The notes: generated from the sequence alone by a model not told the origin. 64,000 nt of DNA from an uncultured Leifsonia sp. (GCF_945957465.1 NZ_CAMFLC010000007.1:1-64000), one strand, 5' to 3'; positions 15,829 through 25,135 are shown, counted from the first letter of the stretch. Made by a program: numbers and translations.

Positions 15829-18753
15829 CTAGATCGTGGCCAGCACGAGGTCCAGCGCGTCGACGAAACGGTCGGCGCTCTCGCGCGTGATGCACAGCGG
15901 CGGCTTGATCTTGAGAACGTTCTTGCCGTCTCCGGTGGGCTGCACGATCGCGCCCTCCTGCAGCATGCGCTCGCAGATCAGCGCCGCCTCGGCGCTCGCC
16001 GGGTTCAGGGTCTCGCGATCGCGGACGAGCTCGACGCCCAAGTAGAGCCCCATGCCGTGCACCGCACCGACGAGCGGATGTCGCTCGCCCAGCGCACGCA
16101 GCCGCGCCGCCAGGTGGTCGCCCACTGCCGCCGCGTTCTGCTGCAGCCGCTCATCCCGCATCACGTCGAGCACGGTGAGGCCGACGACCGAGCTGACCGG
16201 GCTGCCCCCGGCCGACGAGAAGAAGCTGCCCTCGGCAGCGAACGACTCGGCGATCTCCCGACGCGTGATGACCGCCCCGAGCGGGTGTCCGTTGCCCATC
16301 GCCTTGGCGATCGTGATGACGTCGGGAACGACGCCCTGCTGCTCCGAACCCCAGAAGAAGTGGCCGAGCCTCCCGTAGCCCACCTGCACCTCGTCGGCGA
16401 TGCAGACGCCGCCGCGGGCGCGCACGCGCTCGTAGACGCCCGCGAGGTAACCGTCCGGGAGCATCAGCCCGCCCGCATTGCCGAACACCGGTTCGGCGAT
16501 GAACCCGGCGAGCCCGGTGCCGGCGGCGTCGACGCGGGCCAGCTGATCGTCCAGCTCGGCGAGGTAGGCCTCAGCGGAGTCCGTGCCGCGGTATCGGCCG
16601 TGGAAGACGTTCGGCGAGGCGATCAACTCCACCCAGTCCGGCCGGGTCTCGAGAGCGCGCGGGTTGTCCCCGAGCGACGAGGAGACGGCGTCGGCTCCGA
16701 CCGTCCATCCGTGGTAGGCCTCGGTCACGGCGAGGATGGTGCGGCGTGCGGTGTGCACCTGCGCGAGGCGGAGGGCGAGGTCGACCGCCTCGCTTCCGCT
16801 GTTGACGAGGAACACCGTGTCGAGCCCGTCCGGCGCCACCGCGGCCAGCCGCTCGGTGAAGCGCGAGAGCTCCTCGTAGTGGAAGCGCGAATTCGTGTTC
16901 AGGCGGGCCCACTGGGCGCGCACGGCCTCCACGAGTCGCGGGTGGGCGTGGCCGATCTGGGTCACGTTGTTGACCATGTCGAGATAGCTCTGCGCGCGCG
17001 TATCGAACAGATGATGCCGCCAGCCGCGCTCGATGAGCGGCGGCTCGGTGAAGTAGTGCTCCTGAACGCGCGCGAACGAGGCGTCGCGGCGGGCGAGCGC
17101 GGCGGCCGGGTCGGCGGCCGTCACGGACAGGTCCACGCCGAACAGTGCGGACGGGTCGGGTGAGACCTCCGCCCAGACGTGTGCGGGCAGCGCGGGCGTC
17201 ACCAGCGCGGGAGGCCGGCGGCCGGGCACGCGGCTCAGCTGCACGGTCAGCCGGACCGCGCTGCCGATGGCATCCCCCCGGTCGACGGACGCGGTGGTCA
17301 GCGGCCGGGACAGGCCGTCAAGCCACAGGTCGAGCCCCTCGCGGCCTGACCCGTCGCCGCCCGACCCGTCGCCGTGCAGCAGCCAGGAGCCCTCCGTCAG
17401 GCGCAGCTCGCCTGCGAACGGCGCGTGCACCACCAGGCCGGTCGGCGCGTCGAGCGTCACACCGAGTGCGATGGTGGCCGACGCCTCGGAACGGTCGAGG
17501 ACCGCCCGGGTGAGACGGGCCTCGCCGTAGCGGGTGAGCGCGTGCCCGTGCTGCCGGCAGATCGCCGAGAGCACCGCGTCCTCGGCATCGCGGCGCGCCC
17601 ACAGGCCGGCGTCGAGGGCGCGGCCGGTCACCGAGAGGTCGGCGAGGTTGTCGTCCGTGCTGTCGACGGCGACCAGGCGACCGAGTGAGCCCGGACCCGT
17701 GGGCCGGGAGGCCGTCGCCTCCGGAGCGGAGGCCGCGAGCCGGGCTCTCACCACGGCCTCCACCTCGGCGGCCGGGAGACGGCGCGCGACGTCGAAGGCC
17801 ACCCACTCGTGCGCGCGGTTCTCGTCGGCGTAGGCGTTGTCGTCGTCGAGCGCGACCTGCTGCTCGCCGCTCACGACGAGGACGGCCCCGCGCAGTACGA
17901 CCAGCGGCCACAGCGCCGCCAGGTCCGCGTCGTCGAGGGGCGACTCGGCGTGGAAGGCCTCGATGACGTCGAGGACCGCGAGCGGGTCGTCGGGCACGTG
18001 GTGCAGGGCGCTCGTCACCGTCGCGGCGAGCTCGGCGACGAGCCAGCCGTCGGCGACGTCGCCGAAGTCGATCACGCCCGGGCCGTCGGCGCCGAGCACG
18101 ATGTTGTCGTCGGTGACGTCGCCGTGGACCGCCTGCACGCGGAGCCGATTGCGCAGCGGGTCGAGGGCGGCGAGCGCGCGTTCGGTCGCCCGGAGCACGG
18201 CCTGGCGCTTGGCGGGCTGCGGCACGTGGCCGACCAGCAGCTCGACCACATCGCCGCCGATGCGCGCGTCCCACTGGGTCGTGCGGGCGAGTCCCGGGTG
18301 ACGCAGCCCCGACAGGCCGGCGGCGATGCGCCCGGAGAGGCGGCCCAGTGTCCGCAGCTGCTCGCGGCTGGGACGCGCTACGCCGGTGAGCGGGTCGCCG
18401 TCGAGAAAGGTGAGCACGCGCGCGTTCAGGGCGCGGCCGCGCACCTCCACCGCCGCGACCTGCGCGCCGTCGAGCGCGGGGACCACGCGGGGTATGCGCA
18501 CATCGGAATCGGCCAGCCGCCCGAGTGCGGCGTTCTGCGCGTGCAGCTCGTCGAGCGAGAAGACGGGGTTCGCGATCTTGAGCACGTATCGGCCGTCGTC
18601 CGTCTCGATGAGGAAGTTGCGATCCTGGTTGCTCCCCAGTTCGGTGATCCGGCCGGTGAGCCCGAACGCCCGTTCGGCCACCGCGGCGGCGTCGGCGGCC
18701 CCGACCTCCGGCCGGGGGAGCGAGGGCTGGGCGAGGAAGTCGGAATTGGGCAC
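15829..18753 (-). CDS. Three-domain fusion: APH-type kinase, degenerate M23-like domain, class III PLP enzyme (amino-alcohol phospho-lyase/aminotransferase)
   Basis: 974 residues. Residues about 20-340 are an aminoglycoside-phosphotransferase-like kinase with HGDVTDDN (catalytic loop, 210-217) and IDFGD (228-232). About 370-530 resembles a lysostaphin/M23 domain (VVHAPFAGEL) but lacks the zinc histidines. About 560-974 is a class III aminotransferase-fold protein with PLP Lys817 in TIAKAMGNGHPLGA and CIADEVQVGYGR. In animals the separate homologues are hydroxylysine kinase (AGPHD1) and the PLP phospho-lyases for phosphohydroxylysine and phosphoethanolamine (AGXT2L1/2), so kinase plus ammonia-phospho-lyase acting in series on an amino alcohol is likely; the substrate is unknown. 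GTG 18753 with GAGGAG is chosen; the reading frame extends upstream without signals. It is convergent with argP. Confidence 0.85.
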   Translation of the reverse strand: MPNSDFLAQPSLPRPEVGAADAAAVAERAFGLTGRITELGSNQDRNFLIETDDGRYVLKIANPVFSLDELHAQNAALGRLADSDVRIPRVVPALDGAQVAAVEVRGRALNARVLTFLDGDPLTGVARPSREQLRTLGRLSGRIAAGLSGLRHPGLARTTQWDARIGGDVVELLVGHVPQPAKRQAVLRATERALAALDPLRNRLRVQAVHGDVTDDNIVLGADGPGVIDFGDVADGWLVAELAATVTSALHHVPDDPLAVLDVIEAFHAESPLDDADLAALWPLVVLRGAVLVVSGEQQVALDDDNAYADENRAHEWVAFDVARRLPAAEVEAVVRARLAASAPEATASRPTGPGSLGRLVAVDSTDDNLADLSVTGRALDAGLWARRDAEDAVLSAICRQHGHALTRYGEARLTRAVLDRSEASATIALGVTLDAPTGLVVHAPFAGELRLTEGSWLLHGDGSGGDGSGREGLDLWLDGLSRPLTTASVDRGDAIGSAVRLTVQLSRVPGRRPPALVTPALPAHVWAEVSPDPSALFGVDLSVTAADPAAALARRDASFARVQEHYFTEPPLIERGWRHHLFDTRAQSYLDMVNNVTQIGHAHPRLVEAVRAQWARLNTNSRFHYEELSRFTERLAAVAPDGLDTVFLVNSGSEAVDLALRLAQVHTARRTILAVTEAYHGWTVGADAVSSSLGDNPRALETRPDWVELIASPNVFHGRYRGTDSAEAYLAELDDQLARVDAAGTGLAGFIAEPVFGNAGGLMLPDGYLAGVYERVRARGGVCIADEVQVGYGRLGHFFWGSEQQGVVPDVITIAKAMGNGHPLGAVITRREIAESFAAEGSFFSSAGGSPVSSVVGLTVLDVMRDERLQQNAAAVGDHLAARLRALGERHPLVGAVHGMGLYLGVELVRDRETLNPASAEAALICERMLQEGAIVQPTGDGKNVLKIKPPLCITRESADRFVDALDLVLATI

Positions 18754-18874
18754 GGATGCTCCTCGGCGTGCGGACGCGCGGCGTTCGGCTGTGGACGGGT
18801 GGGGCCAGTCTATTGAAGCGGACGCCACGCCTGCATCCAGCGAACGCACGGGAGCCGCGCCGTAGCATCGACGC

Positions 18875-19255
18875 GTGAAATCCTGGAGGACAGCAGTCGT
18901 GGCGTTCCTGATCGACGCCGTGCTCGTCCTCGTGTTCGTGCTCATCGGGCGGCGCAGTCACGGCGAGGCGGCCACGGTCGCCGGCGTCTTCACCACCTAC
19001 TGGCCGTTCCTCGTCGGGCTGGTCGCCGGGTGGCTGGTCACCTGGGCCTGGCGTCGCCCGCTCGCGCTGCTCTGGCCGGGTGTCCCCGTCTGGCTGATGA
19101 CGGTGGCGCTCGGGATGCTCGTCCGCACCTCCGCCGGCCAGGGCGTCGAGCCCGCCTTCATCGCGGTGGCGTTCGCCGTGCTCGGCGTCTTCCTGCTCGG
19201 CTGGCGGATCGTCGCGAAGCCGTTCGCCCGGCGCCGGGCGTTGCGGCGGGCCTGA
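18875..19255 (+). CDS. DUF3054-family small membrane protein
   Basis: 126 residues with four hydrophobic helices (about 7-24, 40-60, 68-88, 94-112). LIDAVLVLVFVLIGRRSHGE at the start and the later PVWLMTVALGMLVRTSAGQG are typical of DUF3054 proteins, which have no known function. GTG 18875 comes six bases after TAGCAT (leaderless pattern). A second GTG at 18899 has GGAGGA in front and is the alternative start. Divergent from the kinase fusion gene. Confidence 0.85.
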   Translation: MKSWRTAVVAFLIDAVLVLVFVLIGRRSHGEAATVAGVFTTYWPFLVGLVAGWLVTWAWRRPLALLWPGVPVWLMTVALGMLVRTSAGQGVEPAFIAVAFAVLGVFLLGWRIVAKPFARRRALRRA

Positions 19256-19312
19256 GCGCACGCAGGCCTGAACGGCCGCGCCGGCTGAGCGGACGCCGAT
19301 CTGCGAGACCGC

Positions 19313-20599
19313 TCAGAAGGCTCCGGCGATCAGCGTCGCGATCGTGTAGATCGCCAGGCCGGCGAGCGCTCCGACGACCGTCCCGTTGATCCGGATGAAC
19401 TGCAGGTCGCGTCCCACCTGGGTCTCGATCTTGTCGGTGGTCTCCGCCGGGTCCCAGCCACGGACCGTCTCGGTGATGACGCTCGCGATGTCGTGCCGGT
19501 AGGTTGCGACCAGATAGCGTGCGGCGCCCGAGATCCGTTCGTCGAGGGAGGCGCGCAGCTGAGGGTCGGCAGCCACCCGCTCGGCGGCGTCGGCGAGAGC
19601 TGCCGCGGCGCGCTGCCGCAGCACGCCGTCGGGGTCGGTGAGGGCGTCGGTCGCCGCCGTGCGCGCGGCGGTCCACACCGAGGCCGCCAATTCGCGGATG
19701 CGCGGGTCGTCGAACGCGCGCGCCTTGGCCGACTCGAGCCCGGCGATCGTCTCCGGGTCGTGCTGGAGGCGGTCACTGAGCTCGGCGAGGTAGCCGTCGA
19801 GCGCGCGCCGGGCGCGATGCGTGGGATCGTTGCGGACCTCGCCGACGAACCGGCGCAGTTCCTGGTGCACGCGCTCGTCCACGAGGCGGTCGACGAACGA
19901 CGGCATCCACGACGGCAGCCGTCCGGAGACGAGGTTGGACAGTGCGTCGGGGTGGATGACGAGCCAGTCGTCCAGCCGGTCGAGGAGCAGGTCGACCGCG
20001 TCGTGGTGGCCTCCGGAGGCGAGGATGCGCTCTCCCAGCCGGCCGATGGGCGGTGCCCACTCCGGGTCGATGACGTGCGTGCGCACGACCGCTTCCACGG
20101 CCTCGCGCATCCGGTCGTCGTCGAGCAGTCCGGTGAGCCCCACGACCGCGCCGGAGGCTTCGGCCACGACCCGCTGCGCGTTGCCCGGCTCCATCAGCCA
20201 GCGCGCGACGGCGCCGGACACGTCGTAGGCGGCCAGGCGTGCGGCGACGACGTCGTCCGACAGGAATTCGGTCTCCACGAAGTCGCCCAGGCTCTCGCCG
20301 ATCTCGTCCTTGCGGCTGGGGATGATCGCGGTGTGCGGGATCCGCAGGCCGAGCGGATGACGGAACAGGGCGGTCACGGCGAACCAGTCGGCGAGCGCGC
20401 CGACCATCGCGCCCTCCGCAGCAGCACGCACGAACCCGAGCCACGAGTAGCGGTCCTGCAGGGCGAACGAGACGGCGACGATCACGGCGGCGACGACCAG
20501 CAGGCCGGTGGCGAGCAGCTTCATCCGCCGCAGCGCCCGGCGCCGTTCGGCGTCGCGGTCGGCCGTCGCCGTGGTTGCGGATGCGGATGCGGATGTCAC
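19313..20599 (-). CDS. DUF445 family membrane-anchored protein
   Basis: 428 residues. One TM near 28-48, then the family's conserved segment WLGFVRAAAEGAMVGALADW with FAVTALFRHPLGLRIPHTAIIP, a long helical cytoplasmic part and a C-terminal TM (VGALAGLAIYTIATLI). These are the marks of DUF445 (YjiN/YheB-like); the biochemical role is unknown. GTG 20599 overlaps the TGA of the peptidase gene upstream (GTGA), so the two are translationally coupled. Confidence 0.9.
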   Translation of the reverse strand: MTSASASATTATADRDAERRRALRRMKLLATGLLVVAAVIVAVSFALQDRYSWLGFVRAAAEGAMVGALADWFAVTALFRHPLGLRIPHTAIIPSRKDEIGESLGDFVETEFLSDDVVAARLAAYDVSGAVARWLMEPGNAQRVVAEASGAVVGLTGLLDDDRMREAVEAVVRTHVIDPEWAPPIGRLGERILASGGHHDAVDLLLDRLDDWLVIHPDALSNLVSGRLPSWMPSFVDRLVDERVHQELRRFVGEVRNDPTHRARRALDGYLAELSDRLQHDPETIAGLESAKARAFDDPRIRELAASVWTAARTAATDALTDPDGVLRQRAAAALADAAERVAADPQLRASLDERISGAARYLVATYRHDIASVITETVRGWDPAETTDKIETQVGRDLQFIRINGTVVGALAGLAIYTIATLIAGAF

Positions 20600-21705
20600 T
20601 GGACGATGTGCAGGTCACGGCTGGTGTTGTTCAGCCGCTGTGCTCCGCCGGAGGTGGCGACGACGATGTCCTCGATGCGGACCCCGAATCGCCCCGGCAG
20701 ATAGATGCCCGGTTCGATGGAGAAGCACATGCCGGCGACGATCGGCTGCTCCTCGCCCTCCACCAGGTACGGCGGCTCGTGAGTGGTCGTGCCGATGCCG
20801 TGGCCGACGCGGTGGATGAAGAACTCGCCATAGCCGGCCTCCGCGATCACGGACCGGGCGGTCCGGTCGATCTCCTGGAGCGGCACCCCGACGGCGACCG
20901 CCTCGAACGCGGCCTGCTGGGCGCGCTTGACGGTCTCGAAGACCTCGTGCTCCTCGTCGGTCGGCTCGCCGACGTGCACCGTGCGGGTCGTGTCGGAGCC
21001 GTAGCCGTCCATCAGGCCGCCGAAGTCGAGCACCACCATGTCGCCCTGCTCGATGATCCGCGGGCCGGCCTCGTGGTGCGGGTTGGCGCCGTTCGGTCCG
21101 GAGCCGACGATGGTGAAGTCGACCTGGGAATGCCCGTGCTCCCGCAGCAGACGGTCGAGGTCGGCCGCGACCTCGGTCTCGGCTCGGCCGGCGAATGCCA
21201 GCGACAGGACGTCTTCGAACGTGGCATCGGCGGCGGCGCCCGCGGCAGCCAGCCGATCGATCTCGTCCGGCCCTTTGACGGCACGGAGCATCGGCAGCAC
21301 CGCCGAGAACGCCTCGAATCGCACATCGGGGAGGACGTCGTGCAGTGCGAGCAGGTGCAGCGCCCACGCCGAGTCCGAGATCCCGTAGCGGCCGCCGGAC
21401 CACAGCTGGTCGACCAGCGGTCCGTGCTCGTCCTCGCCGTCCGCCCAGGTGACGAGCCGGATCAGGCCGGACGCGCGCGTCGCGCCCGCGCTGTCGCGTT
21501 CGAGCACGGGGACCACCATCGTCGGCTCGCCGTCCCCCGGGATGACCAGCATCGTGAGCCGCTCCGTGGCCGGCGGCAGGTAGTCGGCGAAGTACGCCAG
21601 ATCGGGGCCCGGCGCGACCAAGAGGGCATCCAGGCCCGCGTCCTTCGCCTGCGCCGCACCGCGCGCCAGGCGCTCGGCGAAGTGACGCTCGGTGATCTCC
21701 TGCAT
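20596..21705 (-). CDS. pepQ: M24-family Xaa-Pro dipeptidase/aminopeptidase
   Basis: 369 residues. N-terminal creatinase-like domain (1-125), then the pita-bread catalytic domain with all five metal ligands: Asp pair in VLDFGGLMDGYGSDTTRT, His in HRVGHGIGTTTHEPP, Glu in SIEPGIYLPG and Glu in VRIEDIVV. It cleaves X-Pro peptides in the cytoplasm. ATG 21705 has GGGAGG at good spacing; upstream in-frame codons lack one. Couples by GTGA overlap to the DUF445 gene. Confidence 0.93.
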   Translation of the reverse strand: MQEITERHFAERLARGAAQAKDAGLDALLVAPGPDLAYFADYLPPATERLTMLVIPGDGEPTMVVPVLERDSAGATRASGLIRLVTWADGEDEHGPLVDQLWSGGRYGISDSAWALHLLALHDVLPDVRFEAFSAVLPMLRAVKGPDEIDRLAAAGAAADATFEDVLSLAFAGRAETEVAADLDRLLREHGHSQVDFTIVGSGPNGANPHHEAGPRIIEQGDMVVLDFGGLMDGYGSDTTRTVHVGEPTDEEHEVFETVKRAQQAAFEAVAVGVPLQEIDRTARSVIAEAGYGEFFIHRVGHGIGTTTHEPPYLVEGEEQPIVAGMCFSIEPGIYLPGRFGVRIEDIVVATSGGAQRLNNTSRDLHIVQ

Positions 21706-21740
21706 GACGCCTCCCGTGTCGGTCGGTTCGATGTGCCGGG

Positions 21741-22901
21741 TCAGTCCTCGACCGGTCCGAGCCACGCGTTCGCGACGGTGCTGTGCGCCGACTCGGCGTC
21801 GGAGGGATGGAAGATCCCGGCGAGCACGTCACGGTACAGCCGGCCGAGCTCGCTGCCCGCGAAGAAGGTGGAGCCTCCGGAGACCCGGATCGCCTGATCG
21901 ACGACGCGCCGCGCGGTCTCGGTCGCCCGGATCTTCATCCCCACGAGCTTCGGGAACCACTGCGAACCGTGGTCCGCCCGGGTGTCGACGTCGCGCGTGA
22001 TCGCGTCGAGCTGGGGGAGGAGGGCGTCCTGGTCGATGGCGGCGTCCGCGATCCGCCAGCGGATGTCCGGGTCGCTCGCGTAACTCCGGCCCTCGTTCTT
22101 GAGACTCGTCCGGCGGTGCGCGGCGGCGACCGCCAGCTCCAGCGCCCGGGCGCCGATCCCGGTGTAGACCGCAGCGAGGAGGAGCTCGAAGTTGGCGAAG
22201 ATCGCGAACACCAGCGGGTCCGGGTTGGGGCCGGGATCGAGGCGGCGGACGATCCGGTCGGCCGGTGCCGTCGCCCCGGTGAGCACGGTCGTGCTGCTCT
22301 GGGTGGCGCGCATCCCGATGGTGTCCCAGTCCTCGCGGATCTCGAATCCGCCGGCCGCACGGTCGATGAACCCGTAGACGATCTTGGGCGCGTCGTCGCT
22401 CTCGGTGTCGAAGCCCATCGTGCCGAGCCGCGTCCAGGCGGGCGACAGCGAGGTGAAGATCTTCGTGCCGGCGTACTGGTACGAACCGTCGGGCTGCGGC
22501 GTGGCCCGGGTGGTCGACCCGAACAGCACCAGGTCGTTGCCGGCCTCGCTGAGTCCGAACGCGAACACCTCGCCGGCTCCGGCCTCCCGCAGCAGGAACT
22601 CCAGCGAGTCGTCGCCGCGGTCGCGGAGCGTCTTGGCCACTCCCGTCCAGACCAGGTGCATGTTGACGGCGAGCGCGGTGGCGGGCGCCGCGCCGGCCAG
22701 CCGCACCTGCAGCCGCGCGGTCTGCTCCAGCGACAGCCCGAGGCCGCCGAACTCGACAGGGACGAGCGCCTTGAGGTAGCCGATGTCGGCCAGCTCGGCG
22801 AAGTCTTCGGTGAAGAAGCGGTTCTCGGCGTCGTACTGGGCGGCGCGGGAGCGGAACCGCTCCAGGCGCTCCTCGCTCAACAGCTCGTCGTGCTCGGTCA
22901 C
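21741..22901 (-). CDS. Acyl-CoA dehydrogenase-family flavoprotein
   Basis: 386 residues. N-terminal helical domain with YLKALVPVEFGGLGLSLEQ, middle beta domain (FAFGLSEAGND; YQYAGTKIFTSLSPAW), and C-terminal helices ending RVSGGSTFFAGSELGRLYRDVLAGIFHP. The usual catalytic Glu of short-chain enzymes is not evident in the last helix, so it could be a DszC/monooxygenase-like member or an acyl-CoA dehydrogenase of divergent type. GTG 22901 is chosen (seven bases after TAGGGT). It is in the same direction as pepQ with a 35-base gap and may be co-transcribed with it. Confidence 0.85.
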   Translation of the reverse strand: MTEHDELLSEERLERFRSRAAQYDAENRFFTEDFAELADIGYLKALVPVEFGGLGLSLEQTARLQVRLAGAAPATALAVNMHLVWTGVAKTLRDRGDDSLEFLLREAGAGEVFAFGLSEAGNDLVLFGSTTRATPQPDGSYQYAGTKIFTSLSPAWTRLGTMGFDTESDDAPKIVYGFIDRAAGGFEIREDWDTIGMRATQSSTTVLTGATAPADRIVRRLDPGPNPDPLVFAIFANFELLLAAVYTGIGARALELAVAAAHRRTSLKNEGRSYASDPDIRWRIADAAIDQDALLPQLDAITRDVDTRADHGSQWFPKLVGMKIRATETARRVVDQAIRVSGGSTFFAGSELGRLYRDVLAGIFHPSDAESAHSTVANAWLGPVED

Positions 22902-22940
22902 GTTCCCCACCCTAGATGCCGCGACACCGAGGGGCACCCA

Positions 22941-22971
22941 AACGCCCCTAAAACCACGTTTTAGGGGCGTT
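22941..22971. terminator. Perfect hairpin, family beta copy 1
   Basis: Arms AACGCCCCTAAAAC (22941-22954) and its exact complement (22958-22971), loop CAC, just after the SDR gene (read leftward) and before the acyl-CoA dehydrogenase start. The words around TTAGGGGCGTT and CGCCCTTCG recur in the hairpin at 48629-48689. Confidence 0.85.
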
Positions 22972-23004
22972 CAGACGCCCTTCGCGGCCCTACTGCGCCG
23001 GGTC

Positions 23005-23760
23005 TTACTGCGCGGTGTAGCCGCCGTCCACCAGGTGGTAGCTGCCGGTGATGAACGACGCGGCGTCGGAGGCCAGGAACGCGACCAGCGCCGCGACCTC
23101 CTCCGGCTCGCCGAGGCGGCCGAGGGCGTGCTTGCCCTCGAGGAACTGCAGCGCCTCCTGGCTCAGGTTGGCTTCCACCAACGGGGTCTTGATGAAGCCG
23201 GGACCGACGGCGACGACGCGCACCTTCTTGTCCGCGTACTCGAGCGCAGCGTTCTGGGTGAGGCCGAGGAGGCCGTGCTTCGCGGTGACGTAGGCGGACG
23301 AGTTCGCGAAGCCCACGCTGCCCAGGATGGACGCCATGTTGACGATCGCACCCCCGCCGTTGACCGCCATGGCGGTCAACTGCGGCTGCATCGAGTACAT
23401 CACCGCGTTGAGGTTGACCTCGATGACTTTGCGCCAGCCGTCGAGCGAGTAGTCGGCGACAGGGGCCGCCTCGCCGCCGATGCCGGCGTTGTTGACAGCG
23501 ATCTTCAGCGGGGCCAGGGCGTTCGCGGCCTCCACGCTCGCCGCGGCGAACGCCGGGTCGGTGACGTCGCCGGCGAGTGCGGCGGCGGTCCCGCCCGCGG
23601 CCTCGATCTCGGCGGCGACGGCCTCCGCGTGCTCGGCGTTCAGGTCGGTGACCAGGACCGCGGCGCCGCTGGCCGCGAGGGTCAGTGCCACTGCGCGTCC
23701 GATGCCCGAGCCTCCACCCGTGACGATCGCGGAGCGGTCGGCGACATCGTACTGAGCCAT
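23005..23760 (-). CDS. SDR-family oxidoreductase (short-chain dehydrogenase)
   Basis: 251 residues, classical SDR: cofactor loop TGGGSGIGRA, acidic DLNAE after beta2 (suggests NAD(H)), NNAGIGG, Ser in NMASILGSVGF, catalytic Tyr/Lys in AYVTAKHGLLG, and PGFIKTP. The C-terminus HLVDGGYTAQ is typical. AAGGAG lies upstream of ATG 23760. It is divergent from a TetR regulator across a perfect 10+10 palindrome, so it is probably the gene that regulator represses. Substrate unknown. Confidence 0.93.
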   Translation of the reverse strand: MAQYDVADRSAIVTGGGSGIGRAVALTLAASGAAVLVTDLNAEHAEAVAAEIEAAGGTAAALAGDVTDPAFAAASVEAANALAPLKIAVNNAGIGGEAAPVADYSLDGWRKVIEVNLNAVMYSMQPQLTAMAVNGGGAIVNMASILGSVGFANSSAYVTAKHGLLGLTQNAALEYADKKVRVVAVGPGFIKTPLVEANLSQEALQFLEGKHALGRLGEPEEVAALVAFLASDAASFITGSYHLVDGGYTAQ

Positions 23761-23778
23761 GGGAAATTCTCCTTCCAG

Positions 23779-23800
23779 TTATCCGACATCTGTCGGATAA
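23779..23800. promoter_or_regulatory. Palindromic operator between SDR and TetR genes
   Basis: TTATCCGACA (23779-23788) and its exact complement TGTCGGATAA (23791-23800) around TC. The palindrome lies between the two divergent starts and just upstream of the TACGAT hexamer (23809-23814) of the TetR gene. Size and symmetry fit a TetR dimer site. Confidence 0.8.
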
Positions 23801-23820
23801 ATCCATTGTACGATCGATTC

Positions 23821-24471
23821 GTGAACACGGGCGATGCCGAACGGAGTCGGGTGGGTGCGCTCGGGGCGAACACGGCCGCGCCGGCCGAACCGCCGCGGCT
23901 GGATGCCCGGCAGGAGAAGACGCTCGCCCGGCTCACGGACGCCGTGCTCGAACTCGCCGCGGGGCAGCCGATCGGCGACGTCACCGTCTCGCGCCTGGCC
24001 GCCACCGCGGGCGTGCACCGGTCGACCGTCTACGAGTACGCCCCCTCTCCGGCCGCGCTACTCCAGCGCGTGCTCCGGACCGAACTCGACGCCCTCCGTG
24101 CCGCGTACCTCGTCGACGTGGCTCCCGACGACGCCGGCGCCGCCATCGCCGGGGTCACGCGCGCGGTGCTCCGGCATGTCGATGAGCACGCTGCGATCTA
24201 CCGGCGCGGGCTGGGGGCCGAAGGAGCGGAGTCGGGGCTGAACGCGATGCTGAGCGAGCACTTCCAGGGCTCCATCGAGCTGCTGCTCGACCAGCACAGC
24301 GTCTGGGTACCGGCTGCGGACGAAGTGGAGCGGCGCGCGATCGAGCGCTACCTGGCCGACGGGATCATCGGCGCGATCGACGTGTGGCTCACCCGTCCGC
24401 GACCGCGCGACGTGGAGGCGCTCCTCGCGCTGCTCGAGCGGCTCACTCCGGCGTGGTGGCCGTCGGCGTGA
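23821..24471 (+). CDS. TetR-family transcriptional regulator
   Basis: 216 residues. The HTH covers about residues 32-78: TLARLTDAVLELAAGQPIG, then TVSRLAATAGVHRSTVYEYA with the recognition helix. The C-terminal ligand domain (about 85-212) is family-typical and unassignable. GTG 23821 is exactly six bases after TACGAT, indicating a leaderless transcript. Divergent from the SDR gene with an operator between. Its last 29 bases overlap the end of the next TetR gene, which runs the other way. Confidence 0.88.
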   Translation: MNTGDAERSRVGALGANTAAPAEPPRLDARQEKTLARLTDAVLELAAGQPIGDVTVSRLAATAGVHRSTVYEYAPSPAALLQRVLRTELDALRAAYLVDVAPDDAGAAIAGVTRAVLRHVDEHAAIYRRGLGAEGAESGLNAMLSEHFQGSIELLLDQHSVWVPAADEVERRAIERYLADGIIGAIDVWLTRPRPRDVEALLALLERLTPAWWPSA

Positions 24472-25051
24472 GCGTCACGCCCTCCACGACGTCGAGATAC
24501 GTCGGCCCGTCGAACCCGTCGAACAGGACCGTCTGGATGACATAGCCCTGCACGAGGCTCATGTAGACGGACGACTCGCGTTCCGCGCGGCGCCGTGCCT
24601 CTTCGCGGGACATCGTCTGCGCGTGCCAATCGGTGAGATAGTCCGTGAACATCGTGCGGATCCGGTCGCCGATCGCCGTCGACATGCGCTTCAGCCCCGG
24701 ATTGATCGGCACCTGGCCCCAGACCTGCACGAGCAGCTGCACGTCGATGATGTGCGAGGTCAGACCGGTCACGAGCAGGCGCACGATCTCGCCGGGGGAG
24801 GCGAGCGGCTGCGTGGTGCGTGCCTCGGCGACCTCCAGGAATCGCGCGTCGAGGATCTCCGACGCGGTGAGCTCGATCAGCTCGTCCTTGCCGGCGTAGT
24901 GCCCGTAGATCGCCCCCGCCGACAGGCCGGACTCGGCGATGATGTCGGCCATCGACGTCGCGGCGAAGCCGTTGCGGGCGAAGCAGCGGAGCGCGGCCTG
25001 GGCGATCTCGTGGCGCCGCGCACTGCGGTACTCCTCGGTGACCTTGGGCAT
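24443..25051 (-). CDS. TetR-family transcriptional regulator of the adjacent membrane protein
   Basis: 202 residues. HTH at about residues 10-58: RRHEIAQAALRCFARNGFAATSMADIIAESG, shown here by parts, with the recognition helix SAGAIYGHYAGKDELI. The ligand domain follows (about 70-190). ATG 25051 has GAGGAGG nine bases upstream. Divergent from the ABC-2-like membrane protein; a strong promoter flanked by inverted half-sites lies between them. Such regulator/exporter pairs usually respond to a hydrophobic toxic ligand. Confidence 0.9.
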   Translation of the reverse strand: MPKVTEEYRSARRHEIAQAALRCFARNGFAATSMADIIAESGLSAGAIYGHYAGKDELIELTASEILDARFLEVAEARTTQPLASPGEIVRLLVTGLTSHIIDVQLLVQVWGQVPINPGLKRMSTAIGDRIRTMFTDYLTDWHAQTMSREEARRRAERESSVYMSLVQGYVIQTVLFDGFDGPTYLDVVEGVTLTPTATTPE

Positions 25052-25081
25052 GCGGCCTCCTCGTGGAAACGGCGGAAAAGG

Positions 25082-25135
25082 AATGTTCGTTCTTGACAAT
25101 ACTGTCGCTGCTGTCGATTATAAAAAACGAGCATT
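25082..25135 (+). promoter_or_regulatory. Consensus-like promoter framed by TetR-type half-sites
   Basis: TTGACA (25093-25098) and GATTAT (25116-25121) are 17 bases apart, one of the best promoter matches in the window. AATGTTCGTT (25082-25091) and AACGAGCATT (25126-25135, complement AATGCTCGTT, 9 of 10 the same) sit on both sides, so a bound repressor would block it. The local AT content is far above its surroundings. Confidence 0.7.
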
